Made by a program: the position numbers and the translations under genes
Assembly (NCBI GenBank): GCA_034509425.1
Contig: JAVTVJ010001160.1
Location: 124,001-188,000, forward strand
Direction of reading: 5' to 3'
DNA: 64,000 nt
DNA from: Eopsaltria australis
Taxonomy: Eukaryota; Chordata; Aves; Passeriformes; Petroicidae
Notes under the pieces: generated by a model
Database searches by the model: none
Told to the model about the DNA's origin: nothing
What the model saw: the letters and a program-made list of their open reading frames with translations, nothing else
Shown here: one piece after another, positions 48,889-60,337 of the stretch
Layout of the letters: each line of letters starts with the position of its first letter
Position numbering within the stretch: position 1 is the stretch's first letter

Positions 48889-49899
48889 GTAAGGCCCCCC
48901 CCTGCCCCCTGCCTTTTCCAAAGGGGGGGGGGGGGGAGGGAGGTTTAGCGCAGGTGTGCCACTGCAACCGAGTATAGGGGAGGAACCAGATGGAATTCTC
49001 AGCAGATACAGTGCAGCTGGTATGTCAGCTACACCAGACAGGGCAAGATCCCTGCTCCAGGCCAGGCAAGGACCGGGCCGGACTCCATCCAGCTTGGGCC
49101 AGGCCCTGCCCTGTCACCCTGGGCCCAAATGGCCCTACTAGGCTGAGCCAGCTTCACAGAGCCAGGCCACAGAGACTCTGAGAGCTTCTGCCATCCAGTT
49201 TGGACCTTTTCAAACAGCCCAGCAGAGACCACGTGATCATCACAATGCTGGAGAGAGAGAGAGAGATTAACTCTATCCATGCCTGGACTAAACTCACAGA
49301 CACCCATCCTTCCTTGCACAGAGAGAGGAATGAGTGAGGACATCTACATAAGTGCAGCCTAGAGACTTTACAGTCAGTGAGGAAAGCAGAACCGATGCCT
49401 AGAGGGAGGTGCATGAGAAGTGCTTCAAGAGTGAAGCTGAAAATTCTTTTGAAGAACCATGGTTGGGGACTGAGCTAATAAATTCCCTGTAATGTATGAA
49501 GATGTAGTCCAAAAGGGGGATGTGAGGTTCTAATTGCAGCCAGTGAACTGAAACACCTGGGTACAGACAAGTAGGTGTTGAAAAAGTACAGCCTGATTAG
49601 AAACTGGAACCAAGACAGGGGAGAGGCTGTGACCCAGAGCCCTGATCCCAGGGGGAATGCCAGAGAACTTGTGTTGTCAGGAGAACCTGTGTTGCTCAGC
49701 ACATAAGAAGGGATTTTCTTTGTTGCTGCAATTGAACTGTTCATCCTTCAAAGGGTACCCCATGGAGTGTCATGACTCACCCTAGTGGCTGTGGGAAGGC
49801 TACTGGTGTGGGAGGGATCCACCATTAAGCTGATCTTTCTTCCGGGTGGTGGCTGGTGGTGACGCTGAAGACCCATAAAAAACTCTATTTTTCTTACAG
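48889..49899 (+). other. Putative intron inside family 2 LTR copy C
   Basis: The GTAAGG donor and TTTTTCTTACAG acceptor are 1,011 bp apart, as in copies A (1,012), B (994) and D (991). This is a motif-based prediction. Confidence 0.42.
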
Positions 49900-51602
49900 A
49901 AAATCCATGGTGTAAACAAAAAGAGACTTCTCTCCCTAAATGAACTGAAACGAGAGCTATTTCTGAGGTGGTAAACTGAGTGGCGGTCGAAGTGTTGTCT
50001 TTTGTGTGTTGTCAGGGAGAAAGAAATGGAGAGGTGGGGGAAGGAGGGGTGGTCTGAGGAATTTGTCCTGGTTTTTTTCTTGTTTTTTTTCCCCTCTGTC
50101 TTAGGTATATTAATAAAGTTTCTTTATACTTTATAAAGTTTGAGCCTGCTTTGCCTACTCCTAATCCTCATCTCACAGCAAACATCAGGTAAATTTGGGT
50201 AAGTGTGCTGGCATTTGGCCAGAACCTTGAATAGGCGAACTCGAACCACTACAAACGTACAAAGCAGGGATCTGGAAAAATTAAGTGTGTCAGGAAAATG
50301 AACAGAAGACTGTCAAAGTGAGTATTCTGAGAACCCTGAGCTCCAGCAAGTAAATTGCTTTAGGCGTTCTAAGATCATTACCAGTTTCCTGTCAGAGATT
50401 CCGGTGAGATTGCTGTGTATGTATTTATGTGAGGAGCAATAATTCAAATTGTAGTATTAAACACAGAAATGCACCATCTTTATTGCAATGTACCTACACA
50501 TTGTGTTTCTTAAAAAAATATCATAGAATCGAAATATGGGCTTTTTGTACATGTAAGGAATTCCTATGGATATCAAAGAATATTTTACTTTTTACTTGCT
50601 TTGGACAGCCTGTGACTGCGAAACAAAAAGTAGGGATTAAGAACTTCTACACTTGCATGTGTGTGTCTATATACACATTTGCTGGATATACATGTTGGAT
50701 ACAATAAATCTCAGACTTTTTCTTTCATAAACTTGATATTTTATTTGAAAAATATTTTCTTAAAATTGACTCTTAAAAAGGCTTCATCTTTCTCTGTGTT
50801 CAAAAGTTTCAGTCCTTGTTTTGAAAACTGTGGTTTTCTTTTCATGTAGAAACCATAACTATTTTCCATATTTTTTGAGAACTCCTGAGATTTTTTGAAG
50901 TAAAACTAATTTTAAAATATGCCACTTCAATGAAACAGAGGCTCCAAATTGAAGTATATTCTTCAGAACAGTCTCTTTAATCTTGTGTAGTAGGTGGTTT
51001 CTTGCAGTGTTTGCTTTTATATTTATGCCGTTGGGTTCAGAAGCATAATAAAAAAATGTGTTATTGGTTTTCAAGTGCAAATGCAATATCTTACTGTCTT
51101 TGGATTTGTGACAGGAGTTTAGATTAAAGAAACAGTTCCTGAGAGTTTTCTGTGTTCTTAAAAGCAGAGTATATGTTAAAGGATTTTGCTTAATTACATG
51201 GCATAAATACTGAGAAACATAAGGTGCCCCTGATTTATTTATTTCTAAACTGAAGATAGTAAAACCATGTAGTAACTGCACTACAGAGGGATTTCACAGA
51301 AGTGGCAGCAGCATATCTGTTTAAATTTAATGTAGTTATATAATAGATAATAAAGGCTGGCAGCAGTAATTTAAATTTAAACATGAGGAAAGGTTCTGTG
51401 TAGTCTCAGGGAAAAGGTTTGGATTTCATCACAGGCATATAAATTTCAGTTTCTGCTTAATTCTGTCATCCAGAAAGGGAAGTTTTTACTTGTGCATGTT
51501 GAGAGAGTAGAAAAAAATATACTTAAAAATATAACATTGCTGAAAACAGTGATGGTACATATTCAATGATGCATTTTCTACTCTTATGTCAGACTATCAA
51601 GA

Positions 51603-51939
51603 TGTGATGCCTTTTTCCTGGTCTTAGGAAATAAAAGCTCAGACACGGTTAGAGGATTGGGGGTCGTTTACCTCGGTATTTTAATAGGATCCCATTCCAT
51701 GCATTGCTTCACCCAGGTGACAGCGTCGCAATGTCCTTCCACCCCCCAATCGAGTATACAATTAAAGACCTTACACATTAGCATATCTAAGAAGAGGGCC
51801 CAATAAGGGGCTTGGGTGGGCTAACTTCTAGTTTACAGAATCTGTCCTACTAGGGGACCTTGAGTGCTTATGACAATAGAATGTTTGGTCTTCTAACTCT
51901 ACAGTTTCTGGGGTGCTTAGTCTCCTGGCCTACTGGACA
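51603..51939 (-). mobile_element. Short solo LTR (337 bp), probable
   Basis: On the + strand it runs from TGTGATGCC to CTACTGGACA; flanks TCAAGA and CCAAGA give a 6-bp TSD with one mismatch. On the minus strand it would start TGTCCAGTAGGCC. An ATTAAAATACC poly(A)-like signal near 51680 lies about 75 bp from the 3' end, fitting a short U5. The length and 6-bp TSD resemble alpharetrovirus/ERVK LTRs. No clear TATA box was found, so the element type and exact edges are less secure. Confidence 0.6.
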
Positions 51940-54900
51940 CCAAGAAACCAGGCTAAAGTATCACACCCATAGCATCACAAGTATGCATGCTAATACTTGT
52001 GGATATAGGGAACTGTGTAAAAGGTATTTAAGAGAAAAGGCAAAAAATCTTTCAGGCATCAGATGAGGCTATATAACAGCAATTAAACTATAATTGTGTC
52101 TGGTTTATATCTAAGGAGAGATTCAAAAGCATAAAATTATGTGGTTTTGAAAGAAGTTGACTAAGAGAATATATTAGGGTAGATAAAATTTATGCATGGT
52201 TTTTCAGAAGTCAGTTATTCTGATTAATTTTTTTCTCCAAGGAAAAGAACAATTATTTTTTATTAAAAGCACGCTTTTTTTTTTTTTAATTTCGCAAAGT
52301 AATAATCACTAGAACTTGTTGAAGAATATTGAAGTAAGCTATTTAGTGGCATTATTCAAGAATACTGTTTTGGTTTTTACTTTTAATGTAACATTTAAAT
52401 AAATAATGGCTGGACTGAAATATAATAGCTAAGAGTGACCAAACATGCCTGAGTAAAATAATTGCTATCTTGAGCCTCTAAAAACACCACACACTTGCAT
52501 GCATGCATTATTGAGAGAGGGATAGGAAATTTCACAGAACAATGATGATGAGCAAGCTAGAAGTATATACAATGGCTTACTAATGAGGATACATTAAAAA
52601 CACATTTCAGAACAATTTTGGTTGCTTATTCATTAGGGAATAGTAAGATAATCAGGCCTGATTGTATGGGGCTTCAAGGAGAGAACCAGACAAATTTTAA
52701 ATTATTTAATATAATAGCATTTACTGAATTTGGTAATAAATCTTCAATGTATTTTGCAGGTATTTATGATGTATTAAAAAAGGAAGAGAATTGTACTGAG
52801 AGACAGTGTTTGCAAGATTGTTGCTTTACTGAGTTCCCTTTTTATAATAGTGTTAGATAATTTAGGTAGTGCCAAATTCTGATGTTGCAGGAATTTTGTT
52901 AAGTTGCTCTTTCACCGAGTTCAGTTATGAATCTTATTTTGCAAGCTGTTACTGACTCTTATTTCTATGGGAAGTATGAAGGCCATCTCTCCCAGGATAT
53001 GTAAACATTACTTTTTGAGATTCCCTTGTTGGAGAGGTCTACCCACTCTCTGAAGATAAGATTATATAACTTTAAAATCAATTTTTAAAAGCTACCACCC
53101 AACTAAAAACCATCTGCTACTCCCCATTTCTAGGACACACAATAGTATTTCCCACTGAGAACTGTTGTTGCTATTACTGTTTTTCGTTAGATATTTATAA
53201 TGGGACATCCAGTACCAAACATCCACTTGGTGAAGATGGAATGATACACTTTCCATAAACTGCTTTACAAAATGATTTTTAAGTTCTGTTTAAACATGGA
53301 TTGGTTATTACAAAGAAGCAGAGGGACACCAACTTGATATAAATTCTTGCCCTCTCTTTTAGGCTACCTAGTGAAGGGGAGTTCAGACATTCTTAACGTA
53401 TCCTTTCCTAACCTGTGTTCTGTAGCTATTAAAACAGATTATATTCTGTGTCTGTAGGTTAGCCTATGCTGGAGCACAGTGTTGTAAAAATTTGTGTTAG
53501 AGGAGTCCTAATAGCAGCTGTGTGGAACTGTATGCAGAATAATTTGCCTGGTATCATGCTTCACAGCTGACTAAATTAGCCTGCAGCTCCCTGCTGCTGT
53601 GATTTTGGGTAGAAGGATTGCTAGACAATCCTCCAGCAAGTTGCACAGACCTACCCTGTGAGAAAGTCAGTGCTTGTTTAAGAATAGAAAATCTCGAAAC
53701 ATGACAACACTTAGTATGATTTAAACTACATGCAGTTAAGTATAACTAGAGGAAGGTGCTGGGCAAACCACCAGTTCATTTAATCTGCATTAAAAAGTGC
53801 CTACTCTTTTTTCCACTAGAATGATTTTCTGGAATATTTAAGCAGTCTGTGCAATTATGTGTGCGCGGCAAATTCCTTGACTATCAGGTACTAGCAGGAA
53901 AATAGCTTACAGACATGCATCTCTCTGAATGCTGTTATGTGTTTAGCTTGCAGTGGTGAAGCCTAAAGGTATCTAATCCTTTTGCTCCAGTCTGTCACAT
54001 TGTTTACCACCATGACTCTGTATTGTTGTTTTGCAGAACATGTGCTCTAGACACAGGCATTTTCTTTTATTGGCTGAGTATATGCTTCCATTTATTCTTA
54101 TATGGTAAAATCTGACGGAGCAGAAAAGAACAAATGCTTTGTGCATACCCTCCATAATTTGAAATACTTCAGACTTGTTCTTTCTTAAAGTTTTCTTTTT
54201 CCTGACTAAGTAATCTTAGCATTTTCAAGTTTATTTTGTAAGTCTTTCCATGCTGCCAAGCACTTTCACTTGCCCTGCTGTGGACTCTTTCATCTCAGCT
54301 AAACCTCTTGCATAAGGATCTTGGATATGGGTTTAGAATTTTTTCCATAAAAAGTAATTATAATACAAGCTTTTCAGATCAAAGAGCTTGTTTGTCTTTA
54401 TGGTTATAAAGCTGTGTGTAAATTTGGGGTGCTCTGGCAATGATGAGTAAAATTTTGTCTACTCAAAAATTCTGTTCGGCAGCTAGGTTTTATTAAATTG
54501 ACTACAGCAGATTTTTTTTTTCACAAGGACAATTTTAGTTCAATACTGAGCACATATGTAATTTGAAGAGTCATCTCTGTTTCATTATACTTAGATGAAC
54601 ACCAAAGATATCTACTAATCTCAATAGGATTAGCTAAGATCTGAGGACTCTATCAGAACTGATCTTGACATCATCTTCCCAATATGAAATATATTTGCTT
54701 TCATTAAAAATCTTTTTTATGTGTTATTCAGTGCTTTAGAGAACCTTCTTTTTCATCAGTTTGTTTTGTTATTTTTTTAACATCGCTGAGCTGCCTGTGC
54801 CATTGTGCCAGTGTTGCCAGTGCTGCATAGCAGAACCCGTCTCTTCAATTTTTTTCAGTGCCCTCAGGGTCCATCATCCTGGGAGTATGCAGTAGTGTAC

Positions 54901-56544
54901 AACACTATGTCCATTTTTAATCTGCAGTCTCCAGATTCATTTGAGACCTTCCAAGAGAGTTACAGTCACTTCTGGAGAACATAATGAGAAGGTAATACCA
55001 TGAGATTTCCACTCAGACAGGTGACTTTTTAATGGTAACATCAGTTCTCTCTTTGTGATGTTATTATAAAACCAAATCATCAGGAAGACTGTTATCGGTC
55101 ACCAGAGGTGCTTCCCTCAAGCCCTGACCTTCCTTAGAAGTCTGTCAAAAAAAATCTGTCATGGACTCCTACCCTCCATTTCCCTTGGGTTTCTCCTTTC
55201 CTCAGACTGTTCTCCAGTGTTCCTGTCAGAATCATGTTTTCAGATTCTCCTTCACAAGAGAACAAAAAGTTCTTTTCACCTTCCTTGGTTTTCTCAAAAT
55301 ACACTTTCTGCCTATGTGATTTAGAGCATCACCAAGTAGGAATGCTGATACTCCAAAGGTGCATTGGTTTATCGCATTTGAGCAATAGAGTATGGAACAA
55401 TGTATGAGGTCTAGAATGAATATGAAAGACTTTGCCGACATTTAGGTACAATCAGATTTTAATTTCTGAAAATATATTTTTTGCTCTCTGGAAAAACTGC
55501 TTTTGATAGAATATAGGAATACAGAGCTTAGATATGTGGAGGATTTGTTTTTCACAGTTGTATGTAGATATTTACCTGAGGGAAAAGATAACTGAGTTAA
55601 TAAGGAAAGAAGGAGAATCTATCCTGCAATCTAAACAAAAAACACATTGTTTTAGAACTTTTTAGCTTTTGATGTTTCTGCATTTTTAAGAGATGGGAAT
55701 TTCTGTAATATGTTAGAACTCTTATCACTGTTGTCAGCAGGTACCAATGCAGGTTTGATTGTGCTTTGTAATGCATAGTGATCCCAGAATAAATGAGTGT
55801 TATACCTACACATCAAGTTAAAAACAGTAGAAGGAAAAAAAATTAAATGTTTTTGTATATACCTCAAGTCAACGCTGATTTCATGTCTATTCCATTAGTG
55901 TAAGAATAAAATCATTAGCTTGGAACTTGCAGTAAAGCCTAATGATCACCATCTGACAGGAGATGCATGAGAAAAGTAAGAACCAAATGGGTATGTCTCA
56001 GTTGTTTTCTGTAGTGAATAGAACAGCATCATTTTATCCTAACGGTGTAACCAGGAGATGGAGCCTGCTAATCCATCAGAGCTATGTGAACTTCTACAGG
56101 ATCCATTAAGGGGTGGATATTAAATGTATGGTTTCACTATATTTTATTCAATGATTCTTTTGAAGTTGAATAAGTAGATACTTTCTTAGAAGCAGACGTC
56201 TTGCTTTCCTTTCTTTGCTTCTTAGTAAGAGGTTTACAAATAATGCTAATGGTAAATAGTGTGCCATATTTCACAGGGCAAAATGACCACCCATGATAAG
56301 CTAATACAAAATAATGTTTTCTTTAAAAATTGTTTAGTAGCTGAAATTAGAGCATTGGGCAGTTTGTTTGGACTCCTTGTTTAATTTCATTTTTATTCTA
56401 TTCTAATGGCAGCAAGCAGATTTATTTTATAATAGGCATGTAAAATAGATTCAGTATTTTTGTCCTTAAGTCTTCAAATAGTTGACAACTCATGACATAG
56501 AGTTTCATTGTATTCTGTTGACAGATTTTTCCAGCCCCCGTTAA

Positions 56545-58129
56545 TGTCCTGGGTTGGCCAGGAGGGGTCAAAATCTAGGCAGTGACCCATGCTGCAGGAA
56601 GTAATACACCTTCCTTCCTGGGAGAGAGAACCTGTAACCAGCCAGTTTTGGGTATTGATAAGTATGCCAACCAATTAAAAGTTGATCCGCCTTTGAGAAA
56701 AAACCCCTATATAAGCAGAGAGGATTTTTTGAGCTCTTCCTCTTGGCCTTCCTGCTTTTCAGAGAGAAGCAGTCCCTGCTTCCTCTCTCCGGTAAGACTG
56801 GGCCTTTGCCTCGGGGGGGTGGGGGGGGGGGGGGGGAGGTGGAAGGGAGGTTTGGAACGGCAGTGCAGCTGCAGCTGGGCGTGGGGAAGGACCCGGAGAT
56901 ACAGTTCAGCCGGGCTGACATGTCAGCTACAGTCAGCAGCACCGGGCCCTTGCTCCAGGCCAGGGAGGGGCCGGGCCAACTCCATCCAGCTCAGGCCGGG
57001 CCCTGCTCTATCACCTCGGGTCAGGCCGGTCCTACCGGGCCAAGCCAGCTTCGCAGAGCCAGGCCACAGAGACTCTGAGTGCTTCTGCCATCTGGCTCAG
57101 ACTTTTCAAATAGCCCGGCAGAGACCACGTGATCATCACACTGCCAGGAAGAGAGAGAGAGAGAGAGAGATTAACCCTCTCCATGCCCGGACTAAACTTC
57201 CAGACACCCATCCTTCCCTGCACAGAGAGAGGAAAGAGTGAGGACACCTACAGAAACACAGCATAGAGACTTTAAAGTTGGTAAAGGAAGCAGAGCTGAT
57301 ACCTAGAGGGAGGAGTATGAGAAGTGCTTCAATAATGAAGCTGAAAATTCTTTTGTGAAATCATGGTTGGGACTAAGCTAAAATATTCCCTGTAATATAT
57401 GAGGAAATAGTCCAAAGGGGGGGGGGATATGATGTTCTAACTGCAGCCAGTGAGCCAAGGCACCTGTGTAGAGATAAGTAGGTGCTGAAGTAATTGCAGC
57501 CTGATGAGAAGCTTGAGCAGAGACAGAGAAGAGGCTGTGACCTGTCCCTCGCCCTGGGGAATGCTGGAGAACTTGTGTTGCCAATAACAGAAGGGGATTT
57601 TCTTTGCTGCTGTAATAGAACTACTCATCGTTAAAAGGGTACCCCGTGGACTGTCATGACCCACCATAGTAGCTGTGGGAAGGCTACTGGTGTGGGGGGG
57701 ATCTTCCACAACCAGCAGATTTTCCTCCTGGGCGGCTGTTGGTTGTGAGGCTGAAAACCATAAAAACTGTATTTTCTTATAGAGAAGTCCATGGTATAAG
57801 CAAGAGAAACTTCTCTTCTTAAATTAACTGAGAAAAGACTATTCTAGAGGTGGTAAACTGACTGAAAGTCAAAGTGTTGTCTTTTTGTGTGTTGTCAGGG
57901 AGAAAGAAATGGAGAGGTGGGGGGAGGAGAGGTGGTCTGAGGGTTTTGTTCTGGTTTTCCTTGTTTTTTCCCCTTTTTAGGTTTATTAATAAACTTTCTT
58001 TATAGTCTTTAAAGCTTGAGCCTGCTTTGCCTACTTCTAATCCTTATCTCATAGCAAAAATGGAGTAAATTTTGCTAAGTGTGCTGGTGTTTGGCCAGAA
58101 ACTCAGATGGGCGAGCTCAAACCACTACA
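56545..58129 (+). mobile_element. Solo LTR, family 2, copy D (sense, most diverged)
   Basis: Starts TGTCCTGGGTTGG and ends ACCACTACA. The flanks GTTAA and GCTTA resemble each other only weakly, so the TSD has decayed. Signals kept: TATATAAG (56708-56715), donor CCG|GTAAGA (GT 56792-56793), acceptor TTTTCTTATAG (AG 57781-57782) and AATAAA (57988-57993). It carries more substitutions than A-C, suggesting an older insertion or another subfamily. There is a long G run at 56813-56836. Open frames of up to 219 codons here reflect GC-rich sequence and have no known domain. Confidence 0.88.
56792..57782 (+). other. Putative intron inside family 2 LTR copy D
   Basis: Donor and acceptor positions correspond to those of A, B and C, 991 bp apart, although this copy is the most diverged. 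It is the strongest hint that the pair is functional and not chance. Confidence 0.4.
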
Positions 58130-60337
58130 GCTTAGCAAGTAGAAAATGAATCAAAAAATATGTTGGACCATATTCCTATACCTCTATAAAAGATAAGATC
58201 TTGAGGAATTCAGTTAAGGGCAACTGCCTGATATTTACTATACATTAGAAAAGCTTGCCCGTGGAGATCAAGAGTGTGCTAGAAATGCACCCCTTAGCTT
58301 TTCTGTGACTTTAACATATACTGGAATCCTTGGCTGAGTTCAGTGGTATAAGTCTTTATTTTTGTTGATATTGGTGCTCAGCCTAATATCTCTGAAATAT
58401 GGGCTGTTCACAATCTGCAAAGAAGCAGCCTCAATACTGCCTGTCAAACTTAGACAAAAATAATATTAAAATATAATTACTTTTTTTATTCTTTTGCTGG
58501 TCTTTTAATTATTGATTGTTGCTTACTTATGGGTATTGGAATATTTATTTCCTTGCCTTTGTCTCTGTCAGTGGTGTTTCCTTTAAGAAATCTAAATAAT
58601 TTTAACAGATCACGATCACATATTTAGTCATTGATACTTCCTAAGAAAGATAGCGTTTCACAGGAGTTATTGATAAAAGCCGGTTACTGACTGACTTGTT
58701 TATCTGTATTTTATAGAAGCTTTAAGACATTATATTATGACTGGCTGGAGCAAGAATTTAAATATTAAGTCTTCAGCTACTTAGGAGTGTGTCTGGAAAA
58801 GAACCTAAAGGTGTGCTTGTGTTGCGGTGGATCTGAATGTGCGGTGTTGAAACTACCACAGGCAAAAAGAGTGGTACCAATGAGCTAACACAGGAAAAGC
58901 ACCCTCTGTCCTACATCTTCTGGCAGTAGTGGTTATTGAGATGACTGCAGTGACATCACTGGTTTAATTATATAAGACAGGGAAAAGCAGCGACTTGCAG
59001 TATGTGAACTTCACACTGGCAGGTTTTCCTACCAGCCATAGCAAAGACTTTGCCTTCCTAGTGAAGATGATTTTGAATGCTGTTTCCACGAGCCATGTAA
59101 ATCAGGCTGCATTGAGAACTGCTGTCCAGTTGATAGTATTCTGCATCTCTGATGGGGCGTGTGCACGTGCGTGATCTGTGTGATCCTTTTTAACACCTCT
59201 AGAGGAATCTGAGCCATTGCTTGTGCTTCTGAGAACAAAAGGTAGATTACTCTGTGCCTGATCTTTTCCAGTTAGGCCTTCAACTTCTATAGCCTGCTAA
59301 GACATTTCAACTGTCAGCTGTTCTACTGTGTTGTGTTTACATTGTGTTTAGCACTTGGCTGCCAATATGGAAAACCACTAGTAATTTGTTACTGCTGGAT
59401 CTGTAAATCATCAAGCAAAAATGTTCTTTAAAGCTCTTTTGATTATCCACTCTCAACCAGCATTCATCTTCAGATGACTAACTCCATACTGTATATAGTT
59501 CTTCTTTGGATTTGTCTATTCAGGTATGTTTTTCTTTTATGTCCTTTATTAAGCCAACAGCAATTTAATGGAATAATAACTGCATTTTCAGTAACACATT
59601 TCTACTGAGAATAGGTGTGCTAAATAAAAAACTGTACACTGGAGGAGTAATGAAGTGGTGACTTCTGCCTACTCTCTTACCACCAGATTTTTCCCCTACT
59701 TTAATTTCTCTTCCTTCTGCTCTATTTCATGACAAATAATGTATTTTCTATGTTTCATCATACTGCCACCCACTTACCCACCCTGTCTTTCACAATTTTA
59801 AAAAAGGAAAAATGTAAGGTTTACAGCTGATTTTCATGGCAATTACATTGCACTGAGTTTTTCAAATGTTATATAACATTCAAATGGTATAGGGCTGTTA
59901 AATACAGAGAAGCCTCTGTAGCTACTCTCCAAGCAGTATTTTCTCTGAGACATTTAAAGCCAAAAATGGTGGTCATTACTTTGAATTATGATTTCTTCCT
60001 TTATGCAAGGGCAAATATTCTGTAGCTTATAATTCTATTTCATATTTTTAAAATTATTAACACTTGATTTGGCTTTTCTGTGGGCTCCTACGCCCTTTAT
60101 TATCAGTTTCTTCTTTTTCATCTGGTACGAGTTTTTCAGTGAGTCACATTTCAGTGAGTCATGTGCATATTGATTCAGGGAGATGCATAACTCTGTCATT
60201 AACATGAGAAATTCCATTAACTTAATTGGAACTGTTCATGTGGTTAAATTTCAAGACTAAAAAAAAAATGTTGCCAAATTCCTTCCCTTTCTGCACAGCC
60301 TATATTTGTGTATACCCTTCCTACATACCAACAAAGG

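Larger units (their letters stand above)
48643..50253 (+). mobile_element. Solo LTR, family 2, copy C (sense to ANKS1B)
   Basis: Starts TGTCATGGGTTAG and ends ACCACTACA; flanks AACCT and AACGT form a 5-bp TSD with one mismatch. It has an intact TATATATAAG-type box (48806-48813), donor CTG|GTAAGG (GT at 48889-48890), acceptor TTTTTCTTACAG (AG 49898-49899) and AATAAA at 50112-50117. There is a G run at about 48925-48938 and a (GA)n tract near 49251-49266. It is very close to copy B over most of its length by eye. Of the sense copies it has the most complete set of signals. Confidence 0.9.

Noticed and set aside
56582..57241. 219-codon open frame on the + strand
   Set aside because: It lies wholly inside LTR copy D, where GC-rich sequence has few stops. 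No domain is recognised and the frame is not kept in the other copies.
48643..58129. A provirus bounded by family 2 copies C and D
   Set aside because: The two copies differ markedly in sequence, their outer flanks do not match each other, and 50254-56544 holds no retroviral coding sequence.
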